Positions 1-6,348 of a DNA stretch of 21,575 nucleotides are shown one piece after another. The position numbers and the translations under genes are program-made. Source of the stretch: a virus; the IMG/VR virus record IMGVR_UViG_3300048589_001605, positions 1 to 21,575 of that record; one strand, 5' to 3'. Positions within the stretch are counted from its first letter, which is position 1. Every line of letters begins with the position of its first letter. Under the pieces are notes generated by a model. The model was not told the origin of the DNA. It saw only the letters and a program-made list of their open reading frames with translations, and made no database searches.

Positions 1-912
1 ATGGGAAAACTGATCGATGGAGACGACGGACTGCTTGACGACGATCTCGAAAGGAATTCAGAGGATCAGCATTCTTTTGGGGGTGCCTGGACGCGCATCA
101 AGCTGGAGGCGTTGGAGAAGTATCTCGTAGCTTTCAACACGGCCCTCAGCAAACAGAGCTTTACTCGGCTCTACATCGATGCTTTTGCTGGTACGGGCCG
201 TTGCGAGATCAAGGTGGACGGTGAGAGGAAGAGCATCGATGGTTCCGCACGCAGGGCATTGACGGCCAACCCATCGTTCCACAAGTTCTGCTTCATCGAA
301 TTGCGCCCGAAGAAGCTAGCGGCCCTGAATGCGCTTGGGGCGGAATTCCCGGGTAAGGCCATCGAAGTGATCCAAAGCGATGCCAACGCAGCATTGAAAA
401 CGCTGTGCAGCCAGCATCAGTGGAACAGCGAACGGGCCGTGCTGTTTCTCGATCCGTTCGGAATGCACGTTGAATGGTCGACGCTGGAAGCGATTTCCAA
501 GACTGGCGCAATAGATGTCTGGTATCTATTCCCATATGCCGGGCTGTACCGACAGGCAGCCAAGAATGCCGACGCGCTGGATGCCGACAAGGAAACATCG
601 TTGACGCGCGTGCTCGGCACCGATGAATGGCGTCAAGCGTTTTACGCTCAGAACCGGCAGACCGATCTGTTCGGCGGCAGCAATGGCGATGTGCGTGAAA
701 CCGATCACTGGCAGATGTTGGAGTTCGTGTCCAAGCGATTGAAGGGGTTGTTCCCTGCTGTTACCGAACCCAAGGTGCTGTATCAGGGAGGCGATTCAAA
801 GAACCCGAGCGGCGCACCACTTTTCGCGCTCTACTTCGCGGCGTCCAATCCAACACCAAGGGCGTACGGGTTGGCGATGAAGATCGCCAAAGACATTCTG
901 GACACGTTATAG
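1..912 (+). CDS. tcmP: Three-Cys-motif partner protein TcmP, methyltransferase-like
   Basis: A 303-residue protein recognised as TcmP, the family found paired with three-Cys-motif Gp37/Gp68 proteins; its biochemical role is not established. It shows a class I SAM-methyltransferase-like layout: a DAFAGTG glycine loop at residues 60-66, an acidic residue after the second strand (E100 in IELRPKKL), QSDAN at 125-129, and a DPFG motif at 151-154 resembling motif IV. The partner gene lies immediately downstream but on the opposite strand, and the two stop codons overlap by 6 bp. The ATG is the first base of the window, so an upstream start or ribosome site cannot be judged, although the acidic opening looks natural. 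GC looks lower than in the phage genes (about 48% in the first 60 bases, higher further in), which suggests separate acquisition. The family call is fairly secure; methyltransferase activity is inference. Confidence 0.85.
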   Translation: MGKLIDGDDGLLDDDLERNSEDQHSFGGAWTRIKLEALEKYLVAFNTALSKQSFTRLYIDAFAGTGRCEIKVDGERKSIDGSARRALTANPSFHKFCFIELRPKKLAALNALGAEFPGKAIEVIQSDANAALKTLCSQHQWNSERAVLFLDPFGMHVEWSTLEAISKTGAIDVWYLFPYAGLYRQAAKNADALDADKETSLTRVLGTDEWRQAFYAQNRQTDLFGGSNGDVRETDHWQMLEFVSKRLKGLFPAVTEPKVLYQGGDSKNPSGAPLFALYFAASNPTPRAYGLAMKIAKDILDTL

Positions 913-1656
913 CGTTTCCGCAGCCTGCTGCGGGTAGTCGTCCCATGTGCGGCCACGGAAGATGCGCCCGTTCGCCTTCTTGTGGCGTTTGACGCCGTCC
1001 GCGCCCCAGCCGCCCCACTGCTTGAAGAAGAACGCCGCGCCAGCAGCCTCGGCTTGCACCTGAACGTTCGCCACCCACTCTTCGCGCATCGGGCGAGCCT
1101 TAGGGCCTGATTCGCCGCCGACGATCACCCAGTGGATGTCGCGCAGGTTGATGCGACCCAAGTCCTCCAGCAGCGGCTCCACCGAAAGGAAGCGGATGTG
1201 CGCGTCCACCTTGCGCAGATGGTCGATGCGCGGCACGCCGTACTTCTTGTCCTCCACCGATACGCCCAGCCACACGTTCTGCGGGCAAGCCCGGCGCGCG
1301 AAATACTCAGGCAGGCGCTCGGCGCGCTTGGTGAGGATTTGGTAGGTATGGTGCGGTGTGGCCTCGATGATCGAGAACACGCGGTCGAGGAACTTGTCCG
1401 GAACGGCCTCGTGGAACAGGTCGCTCATGCTGTTTACGAAGTACGTGGTCGGCTTCTTGCGCAGCAGCGGCTGTTCCAGCCGGTTTTCATGCACAGTGAG
1501 CTTGAACTCGTTTTCGTAGCCGGGCGCGCCCATCGCGTGCAGCCGCCGCGCCATCACTTCGGCGTAGCAGTGCTTGCAACCCGGCGAAACCTTGGTGCAG
1601 CCGGTGGTCGGATTCCACGTTTGCTCCGTCCATTCGATGGTTGATTGCGTTGCCAT
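907..1656 (-). CDS. Phage Gp37/Gp68 family (DUF5131) three-Cys-motif protein
   Basis: A 249-residue protein opening with the family signature: an EWTEQTWNPTTGC stretch and three cysteines, C20, C27 and C30, spaced C-x6-C-x2-C. This resembles a radical-SAM type iron-sulfur cluster loop, but the spacing differs from the classical C-x3-C-x2-C, so cluster binding is inference. Other conserved-looking blocks are VNSMSDLFHEAVP (74-86), ILTKRAERL (107-115), FLSVEPLL (156-163) and VGGESGPKARPM (179-190). The start is firm: AGGAGG lies 4 nt before the ATG. It sits 13 bp after the XRE regulator on the same strand, suggesting a two-gene transcript, and faces TcmP tail to tail. The family occurs on phages and mobile elements; its substrate is not known to me. 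Confidence 0.88.
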   Translation of the reverse strand: MATQSTIEWTEQTWNPTTGCTKVSPGCKHCYAEVMARRLHAMGAPGYENEFKLTVHENRLEQPLLRKKPTTYFVNSMSDLFHEAVPDKFLDRVFSIIEATPHHTYQILTKRAERLPEYFARRACPQNVWLGVSVEDKKYGVPRIDHLRKVDAHIRFLSVEPLLEDLGRINLRDIHWVIVGGESGPKARPMREEWVANVQVQAEAAGAAFFFKQWGGWGADGVKRHKKANGRIFRGRTWDDYPQQAAETL

Positions 1657-1669
1657 ACGGCCTCCTATG

Positions 1670-2017
1670 TCATTGCGGCGCAGCGCCCGACGAGCGGGCC
1701 TGCGCGTTTTCGGACGCGAAGGCGTCCACTAAGCGGGATAGCGCCGAGCGCACTTGACCCAACTTCGGGTCGGCTAAGGATTCGCGCACGCGGTCGGCGA
1801 GCTGTTCCGCCGACGGTGCCGCCTCGCCCTCGGCGGTATGCACCAGACGCATACAGCGGTTGATGATGTGGAGTTGCGGGTTGGCTTTGCCGCGCTCGTA
1901 TTTGCTCACCATCGACTGATCCACGCCCAGCAATTCGGCGAATTCCTTCTGGCTACGCCCATTTCGCGCCGCCTTGATGAGTTCTTCAACGCTCTCGAAT
2001 GCCACGATCTTGCCCAT
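1670..2017 (-). CDS. XRE-family helix-turn-helix transcriptional regulator
   Basis: A 115-residue protein with an N-terminal Cro/C1-type HTH at about residues 16-60; the recognition-helix region reads LLGVDQSMVSKYERG. The C-terminal half is helical and without a recognisable domain, probably for dimerisation. It is the first gene of a short minus-strand unit with the DUF5131 gene and may regulate it. An inverted repeat lies just upstream and could be its operator. No convincing Shine-Dalgarno precedes the ATG; the leader is AT-rich and may be short or leaderless. It could be a phage regulator, but its position at the far end of the late region and its pairing with the DUF5131 gene suggest a dedicated regulator of the accessory block. 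Confidence 0.85.
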   Translation of the reverse strand: MGKIVAFESVEELIKAARNGRSQKEFAELLGVDQSMVSKYERGKANPQLHIINRCMRLVHTAEGEAAPSAEQLADRVRESLADPKLGQVRSALSRLVDAFASENAQARSSGAAPQ

Positions 2018-2034
2018 TTAGATAATGCACTTGA

Positions 2035-2058
2035 AGCATAGTCTATTCTGATTATGCT
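2035..2058. promoter_or_regulatory. Inverted repeat upstream of the XRE regulator, candidate operator
   Basis: Two 6-bp arms, AGCATA and TATGCT, are exact reverse complements separated by 12 bp, with the inner arm 18 bp upstream of the regulator's ATG. The surrounding 50 bp are AT-rich in an otherwise GC-rich window, as expected for a promoter; on the minus strand the inner arm itself (TATGCT) could serve as a -10 element. The arrangement suits autoregulation by the HTH protein, but this is inference. The stretch from about 2059 to 2204 beyond it holds no gene that I can support. Confidence 0.4.
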
Positions 2059-2204
2059 CATTGTGCCTAGAACAGGCCGATAAGCCCGCCGTGGATGCAG
2101 GATCAGGGGTATTTCTGCCGCGCTACGAGACCCGGCAGCACTCGCCCGCCGCCATAGACCCAACGCCGCAGTTCAGGCTTGATAGTTTGCTCCCCAAGGA
2201 CTTC

Positions 2205-2702
2205 TCATTTCGCGGTGGCAGCCATCTCCCCGATCCACGCCTGCAACGCCCTCAGTTGCTCGGCGTTTTCGTGGCAGATCTGGTAGTTGACGGCAACGGT
2301 TCCGGCGACGGCAGAGAGCGCAATGCCTGCGGCGGGCGCATCAGCATCTCCGGCGGGTTCGGGCAGTTCACTGGCGGCGGCAGCGTCGTGCAGGCGCACA
2401 AAGCCACGGTTGATAGTACAAGCAGCATCGGCTTGAACGGGCACATAGATGGGAACCTCCTTGATGATGGTGTCGCCCTTCTCGCGGACGACGCGGACGC
2501 GGTTGACGTATTCGGTGACGACCTTGACGGTGGCTTCGGCCTGACGCAGGCGCGTGGCCGAGGTTTGCAGCGCTTGCTGTTGGACGGCGGCGTCCCACTG
2601 CGCCTGAACGTGTGCGGCGCCTTTGATCCAGCCGATGCCGATCAGTGCAGCGGCGAGCAGGACGAGGGCCAGGCAGCGGTACGGCCAAGGAAACAGGCTC
2701 AT
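2205..2702 (-). CDS. Rz: Inner-membrane spanin, Rz-like
   Basis: A 165-residue protein with an N-terminal membrane anchor at residues 9-26 followed by a helical, coiled-coil-prone region (about 33-70) and a periplasmic C-terminal part, the layout of a lambda Rz i-spanin. With Rz1 it fuses the inner and outer membranes in the last step of lysis. The chosen ATG overlaps the endolysin stop as ATGA. The same frame is open further upstream, but that extension only shadows the endolysin gene. An out-of-frame lipoprotein gene lies wholly inside it, the classic Rz/Rz1 arrangement, which strongly supports the call despite low sequence conservation in this family. Confidence 0.85.
   Translation of the reverse strand: MSLFPWPYRCLALVLLAAALIGIGWIKGAAHVQAQWDAAVQQQALQTSATRLRQAEATVKVVTEYVNRVRVVREKGDTIIKEVPIYVPVQADAACTINRGFVRLHDAAAASELPEPAGDADAPAAGIALSAVAGTVAVNYQICHENAEQLRALQAWIGEMAATAK
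2252..2446 (-). CDS. Rz1: Outer-membrane lipoprotein spanin Rz1, embedded in Rz
   Basis: A 64-residue product read in the +1 frame inside Rz. It has a short signal peptide with a lipobox ending LCAC (lipidated C19) followed at once by a proline-rich segment (TTLPPPVNCPNPP), the hallmark of o-spanins. The start ATG has its own strong ribosome site, AAGGAGG, 9 nt upstream and within the Rz coding sequence, so this is a real gene and not a shadow. An alternative ATG six codons in (at 2428) would also keep the signal peptide. It should be processed to an outer-membrane lipoprotein of about 46 residues that bridges to Rz across the periplasm. Confidence 0.88.
   Translation of the reverse strand: MCPFKPMLLVLSTVALCACTTLPPPVNCPNPPEMLMRPPQALRSLPSPEPLPSTTRSATKTPSN
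2456..2462 (-). promoter_or_regulatory. Shine-Dalgarno site for embedded Rz1
   Basis: AAGGAGG on the minus strand, 9 nt before the Rz1 ATG, lying in the Rz reading frame. Its near-perfect match to the anti-Shine-Dalgarno decides the Rz1 start. Confidence 0.8.
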
Positions 2703-3211
2703 TGCGCTTCCCCGAGGCATTGCCGGTACTCGGTCTGTCGACGCGTGGCCAGCCCGCCGCACAGGCGCGCATTGGCAGGCAGCGCGCAGTCCTTGCCCTG
2801 GAAGAAGCGCCAGCGCAGTAGTTCGGCGCAAGCCCCGGTGTAGTCCTCGGCGTTCAGCTTCTTGACCAGCGTGGATTGGCAGAACGCGCGGCTGCCGACG
2901 TTGTAGGAGAAGCTCACCAGCGCGTCGTACTCGTGCTGGGCCAGCGGCACGGTGACGCATTGCTTGAGCGCGCCCTCAAACTGCTGCACATCGGTGAGCG
3001 CGCGGGCCAGCGCCTTCGGCGGCGTGGTGGTGTCGCCCATCTTCACGTCGGTGGTGGTACCGAAGCCGATGGTCGGCACGTCACCCTTGACCGGGATCAC
3101 CGCGCGGTCGGTGTAGCCCTCGTGCAGCACGATGCCGACCAGGGCGGCGGCGGACAGGGTCAGCGCAGCCACGGTGCGTCGCGCAGTGGGTGATGATGGC
3201 GGGCGGATCAT
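2699..3211 (-). CDS. SAR-type endolysin, GH24 lysozyme
   Basis: A 170-residue muramidase that cleaves the peptidoglycan glycan chain. Residues 12-29 form a weakly hydrophobic, alanine-rich N-terminal segment typical of a signal-anchor-release sequence. E31 follows directly in the HEG motif and is the likely catalytic acid; TIGFGTT at 47-53 is the conserved GH24 block. The aspartate expected between them is most simply D44, a spacing unlike the E-8-D-5-T of T4 lysozyme. Six cysteines (85, 111, 128, 142, 151, 165) suggest disulfide bonds in the released enzyme. Start and stop overlap holin and Rz respectively, each as ATGA. The open frame upstream of the chosen ATG only shadows the holin gene. 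Confidence 0.9.
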   Translation of the reverse strand: MIRPPSSPTARRTVAALTLSAAALVGIVLHEGYTDRAVIPVKGDVPTIGFGTTTDVKMGDTTTPPKALARALTDVQQFEGALKQCVTVPLAQHEYDALVSFSYNVGSRAFCQSTLVKKLNAEDYTGACAELLRWRFFQGKDCALPANARLCGGLATRRQTEYRQCLGEAQ

Positions 3212-3432
3212 CGGTGCATCTCCGGCTGGGCGACGAGCCGCGCAATGGCCGCGCCGATGCTGGCACTGAAGGCGAGAAGCACGAACACGCCATGCGGCAA
3301 CACGTCGCCGAACAGCGGTACCACCACTTCCGCTGCCGTAAAGATCGCCGCGACGATGGACAGACGAATGCTCCATGCGCGCCGCGCGATCTTGCGCCAG
3401 TCGTCCAGCAGGCAGAGTTTGCGGGTGGTCAT
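3208..3432 (-). CDS. Holin-like membrane protein (DUF7940-like)
   Basis: A 74-residue protein starting MTTRKLCLLDDWRK, with a short charged N-terminus and two predicted membrane segments at about 21-40 and 47-66, ending in a short polar tail. Size, topology and position directly before the endolysin fit a phage holin; the LLDDWRKIARRAWS opening resembles DUF7940 phage proteins. With a SAR endolysin downstream it may act as a pinholin that depolarises the membrane rather than making large holes, but that is inference. Both ends overlap neighbouring genes by ATGA. Confidence 0.75.
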   Translation of the reverse strand: MTTRKLCLLDDWRKIARRAWSIRLSIVAAIFTAAEVVVPLFGDVLPHGVFVLLAFSASIGAAIARLVAQPEMHR

Positions 3433-3731
3433 TGCGGGCCTCCCATCAGCTTCAACTTGATGACAGCTCCGACTACCAGTGCGGCCAGGAGGCCGGTGGT
3501 GATGACTTTCACGGTGGTCTGCCACGCCGTGCGGCGGGCATCGCGCCACGCCTCCAGCAGATCACGCAGTTCGCGGATGTCGCGTGCGGCGTGTCCGTTC
3601 TCCAGCCCGAGGTGGGCCAGCACGCGTTCGGCACCACGCTCGGCGGCACGGTCGAGCAGTTCGTCGAAGTCCTCGCGTCGGATGAGCAGCATGTTTTCCA
3701 CGAGGGCGGCGGGTTGGGTTTCGTCGGTCAT
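3429..3731 (-). CDS. DUF6127 family phage membrane protein
   Basis: A 100-residue protein of the DUF6127 type: an N-terminal helical region with RREDFDELLDRAAERGAERVLAHLGL (about 18-43), an RELRDLLEAWRDARR segment (53-67) and one C-terminal membrane helix at about 74-95. It is the first gene of the lysis cassette and overlaps the holin by ATGA, so it may be a second holin or antiholin; this is positional inference. The ATG has TGGAGA 6 nt upstream; a TTG seven codons earlier is less likely. A terminator-like hairpin lies just upstream. Confidence 0.75.
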   Translation of the reverse strand: MTDETQPAALVENMLLIRREDFDELLDRAAERGAERVLAHLGLENGHAARDIRELRDLLEAWRDARRTAWQTTVKVITTGLLAALVVGAVIKLKLMGGPQ

Positions 3732-3752
3732 TGCAGGTCTCCAGAAATGCAA

Positions 3753-3786
3753 AACCCGCCTGATGCACGGGGCACCAAGGCGGGTT
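3753..3786 (-). terminator. Rho-independent-type hairpin between tail genes and lysis cassette
   Basis: On the minus strand AACCCGCC pairs perfectly with GGCGGGTT across an 18-nt loop, and the right arm runs into four T residues. It follows the 73-residue tail-region gene and precedes the lysis genes, so it should reduce or stop late transcription there unless antitermination applies. The T tract is short, so efficiency is uncertain; RNA protection or processing is an alternative. Confidence 0.6.
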
Positions 3787-3812
3787 CGGGGGTGAGCAGA
3801 AGGGAACGGGAT

Positions 3813-4034
3813 TCAGATTTCGATGATTTCCAGCGGCAGCGAAGGCGCGACGCCTTCGATCACCTCGTCGCGGACAAACACGGTCTGGCCGACGGTGGCG
3901 TCGCCGCGCGCGCGGATCAGGCCACCGCCGGGCAGCACGATCAGGACAACGCCGGAGCCGACTTCCAGCACCGTGCCTGCCTGCAGCGGTGCGTCGGGAA
4001 GCAACTGCCGGAACTGCTGGTAGAGGTTATGCAT
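3813..4034 (-). CDS. Small phage protein at the end of the tail gene block
   Basis: A 73-residue protein with a helical start (NLYQQFRQLLPD) followed by a small beta-rich domain (AGTVLEVGSGVVLIVLPGGGLIRARGD) and a C-terminal VIEGVAPSLPLEIIEI. It looks like an OB- or SH3-like small barrel. Similar small proteins follow tail genes in related prophages, but I know of no assigned function. Its start overlaps the end of the hub-like gene by 8 bp, and a terminator-like hairpin follows it, making it the last gene of the tail block. Confidence 0.7.
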   Translation of the reverse strand: MHNLYQQFRQLLPDAPLQAGTVLEVGSGVVLIVLPGGGLIRARGDATVGQTVFVRDEVIEGVAPSLPLEIIEI

Positions 4035-5955
4035 GGCTTTCCACTCCGAGGGTCTGCCACACCTCCGGCAATCCGGCCTCGATGCGCGTCGAGCGCACGA
4101 TGCCGAGCCGCGCCACGCCGCCGTCCTGATAGGCGACGAACGCGCCCGGTTCGATGATTCCGGTTTCCGGCAGCACCGGCAGGCGCAATGTCACTTCGAT
4201 CTGGCGGCCTGTGTCGGACAGGATGGCGATACCACGTTGCCGTGCCGCCGCCGCTTGGGTGACGAGCGCATCCACCACCATCGGCGCGAGCACGTCGCCT
4301 GCCGTGCCTGCGCGCGTGACCTGGCCGAGCACGCCCGCCTCTTGCCCGGCGACGAACACGCGGTTGTAGGCGGGCTTGTCGATCCAGCGCAGCGATTCGC
4401 GCGCGACCGTGTCCACCGGCAGCACGAAATCCGGCGTCACGTCTGTCCACCACTCCCACGGCATCACCGGGTAGCGATGGCGCACGCGGAGAATTTTCTC
4501 GGACGGATGCGGCAACAGGTAGCCGCCTGCAGCAGCAGCGATGGTGGTCAGCGCCTCGATCCACGTCCCCTGCTTGGCGAACACGCCGGTGGGCACCAGC
4601 CAGTCGGTCAGCGCCCAGTCCACCGTCCAGCCCAGTGGGATGCCGTTGAAGATGAGCACGTCCTCCATCAACTGCTGCGCGCTGCGCGGTTCGGTGTTGG
4701 CGAAGGCGATCACCGGCGCATACGGTGCAGCCAGCGCCGCGCTGCGTCCGCGCCCGGAGATGCGGATGCTGGCGTCGCCGAACACGCGCTCGCGGCTCAG
4801 GTTCTCGGCAAGCACGTGGAAGGTGGTGCCGTTGACCGTGGCGATCAGCTCGACTGGCGACGCGCCCTCGGCGGGCACGACCAGCGGTTCGGCGATCAGC
4901 GGCAGCGTGGCTTCGAAGCCCCACGCCCAGGAATCGGCATCCAGCGACAGCGACAGGCCCAGCACCGGCACCGGCGTCCCTTCGGGCCAGCGCGTCAGCG
5001 TCACCTCATTGATCACGAAATACACCCTCCGGTTGGGCACGAGCACCGACCCGTCGTTCGGGATGTCGTGCTCGCAGACGAACAACAGGTCGCCGTCGGT
5101 GGCGGCATCCTCGATGAACAACAGATGCGCGTTCGGCGCGTAGCAGGCCGCAGCCACGGGCGGCACAAACGGCACCGTGGGATGACGTCCCGGCAAGGGC
5201 CGCATTGCCGCCTGAAAGAACGCCCTCCACCAACGGCGCAGGTAGACCGCGCTCCGGACTTCCTCGGCGTGGAAGTGCCCCGCGTGCCGCCGTGCGCCCT
5301 CAAAGCGCGAGGTGGCGACGAACCGGCGATCACGCCAGCCATCCTGATGCCGCAGCGCCCAGCGCAGCCACTCGGAGCGCATAGCGTCCTCGAAGGTCGA
5401 GTCACGCGCCGTGCGCAGCCGGATGGCGTCTGCGTGTCCTGCCAGCCCACCGGTCTGCACTGGCGCGGCGTCCTGATGCCACGAGCGCCTGAGCAGAGTC
5501 GCGCGCACACGCGTGCTGGTGCGGCGGCTCTCTACGCCGACCACCCACGACCCAGCACTCTGCCACCGAGCGCGTGTGGCATCGAGTTGGCGCGACGTGG
5601 GCTCGCGCCGATCCTCGGCTCCGGCGTCGTGGCTGGCGGCGTGCTGCCAGCGGGTCGCGCTCTGGCCCACGACCGGACGCACCGCGTAGGACTGGTAGCG
5701 CGCCTCGGTCACCATCACCAGCGGCGGGAAGGCTCCCGCCAGCGCCACATCCGTGACCGTCGCCGCCTGCGCCGTGAATATCAGCGTGGGCAACGTGGCG
5801 GCCAGCGATGCACTGCCCAATGTCGCCGCATTCGCGCTGAAGGTGAGCGCAGGCAGTGTTGCGATCAGCGACGCGTTGGCGTTCGGGATGGCGGTGGCGC
5901 TGAAGCTCAGTTCCGGCAGCGTGGCGGCGAGGATCGCATCGCCGGGATCGCTCAT
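4027..5955 (-). CDS. Tail hub/baseplate-like protein with two N-terminal repeat arrays
   Basis: A 642-residue structural protein. Residues 11-80 hold three full and one partial 21-residue repeat, each opening ATLP or GAFP. Residues 99-187 are rich in Arg and Trp, with W103, W131 and W159 exactly 28 residues apart. The middle part (about 255-360) carries RRVYFVINEVTL and LGLSLSLDADSWAWGF blocks, and residues 356-642 resemble tail hub proteins that link the tube tip to fibres (ALTTIAAAAGGYLLP, then a beta-rich end). It starts 3 bp after the 129-residue gene. The call as a hub or receptor-proximal tail tip protein rests on position, size and recalled similarity, so the exact role is unsure. Confidence 0.7.
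   Translation of the reverse strand: MSDPGDAILAATLPELSFSATAIPNANASLIATLPALTFSANAATLGSASLAATLPTLIFTAQAATVTDVALAGAFPPLVMVTEARYQSYAVRPVVGQSATRWQHAASHDAGAEDRREPTSRQLDATRARWQSAGSWVVGVESRRTSTRVRATLLRRSWHQDAAPVQTGGLAGHADAIRLRTARDSTFEDAMRSEWLRWALRHQDGWRDRRFVATSRFEGARRHAGHFHAEEVRSAVYLRRWWRAFFQAAMRPLPGRHPTVPFVPPVAAACYAPNAHLLFIEDAATDGDLLFVCEHDIPNDGSVLVPNRRVYFVINEVTLTRWPEGTPVPVLGLSLSLDADSWAWGFEATLPLIAEPLVVPAEGASPVELIATVNGTTFHVLAENLSRERVFGDASIRISGRGRSAALAAPYAPVIAFANTEPRSAQQLMEDVLIFNGIPLGWTVDWALTDWLVPTGVFAKQGTWIEALTTIAAAAGGYLLPHPSEKILRVRHRYPVMPWEWWTDVTPDFVLPVDTVARESLRWIDKPAYNRVFVAGQEAGVLGQVTRAGTAGDVLAPMVVDALVTQAAAARQRGIAILSDTGRQIEVTLRLPVLPETGIIEPGAFVAYQDGGVARLGIVRSTRIEAGLPEVWQTLGVESHA
5395..5661 (-). repeat. 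28-residue Trp-centred repeats in the hub-like gene
   Basis: Tryptophans 103, 131 and 159 are exactly 28 residues apart and are preceded by R or S; the first two units share RWQxA and all three are Arg-rich toward the end. The units look helical. A looser continuation around W196, W199 and W207 may be a decayed fourth unit. Confidence 0.55.
5704..5925 (-). repeat. 21-residue tandem repeat encoded in the hub-like gene
   Basis: ATLP or its variant GAFP recurs at residues 11, 32, 53 and 74, an exact period of 21 residues (63 bp). Each unit reads roughly ATLPxLxFxAxAxxxxxxxLx, an alternating pattern fitting beta strands. The fourth unit is partial. The units differ in DNA sequence, so the repeat is old and kept at protein level. 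Confidence 0.75.
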
Positions 5956-5958
5956 GGC

Positions 5959-6348
5959 CTACCCCAGCAGGCCGGACACGATGCGGGTGTAGCCTCCGGC
6001 GTATAGCGTGGTGGATGGCAGGCGCAGCTCGCCCGTGCCGTTGAGATCGGATACGTCGCAGTCCCATGCCAGTTCGCCATCGCCGTTGACGATGCGCGCC
6101 CACGTCGCGGTGCCGCTGGTTGCAATCAGGGCTTCGCCCGTGGGTGTGATGGCGAGCAGACCGTCCTCGACCTCTCCGATGGGTTCGACCAGCACGATGG
6201 TCGCCAGCAGGTCGCCGCCCGGCGTCGCGCCGAGAGCCGGACGCACACCGCCGTAGATCAGGACGTGCGCATTCTCGGTGCCGATGGCGAGGAAGTTGAC
6301 GACGGCGTTGAGGCGGTAATCGTTGAGCGCGGTGGAAATCTGGATCAC
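5959..6348 (-). CDS. Phage tail-region protein of unknown function
   Basis: A 129-residue protein, no family recognised with certainty. It is beta-rich, with glycine turns and few charges, and has no signal peptide or membrane segment (MIQISTALNDYRLNAVVNFL at the start; ELRLPSTTLYAGGYTRIVSG near the end), consistent with a structural tail component. The start is GTG and overlaps the preceding gene's stop as GTGA, so translation is probably coupled to the lectin-like gene. Position between two tail genes suggests a tip or fibre accessory protein. Confidence 0.65.
   Translation of the reverse strand: MIQISTALNDYRLNAVVNFLAIGTENAHVLIYGGVRPALGATPGGDLLATIVLVEPIGEVEDGLLAITPTGEALIATSGTATWARIVNGDGELAWDCDVSDLNGTGELRLPSTTLYAGGYTRIVSGLLG

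Noticed and set aside
2059-2204. Possible attachment site, tRNA or small gene between the regulator and Rz
   Set aside because: No cloverleaf, duplicated sequence, integrase or convincing coding frame is visible there.
4033-6006. Plus-strand frame of 657 codons opposite the hub-like gene
   Set aside because: Shadow of high-GC coding sequence; the minus-strand protein shows periodic repeats and conserved blocks.
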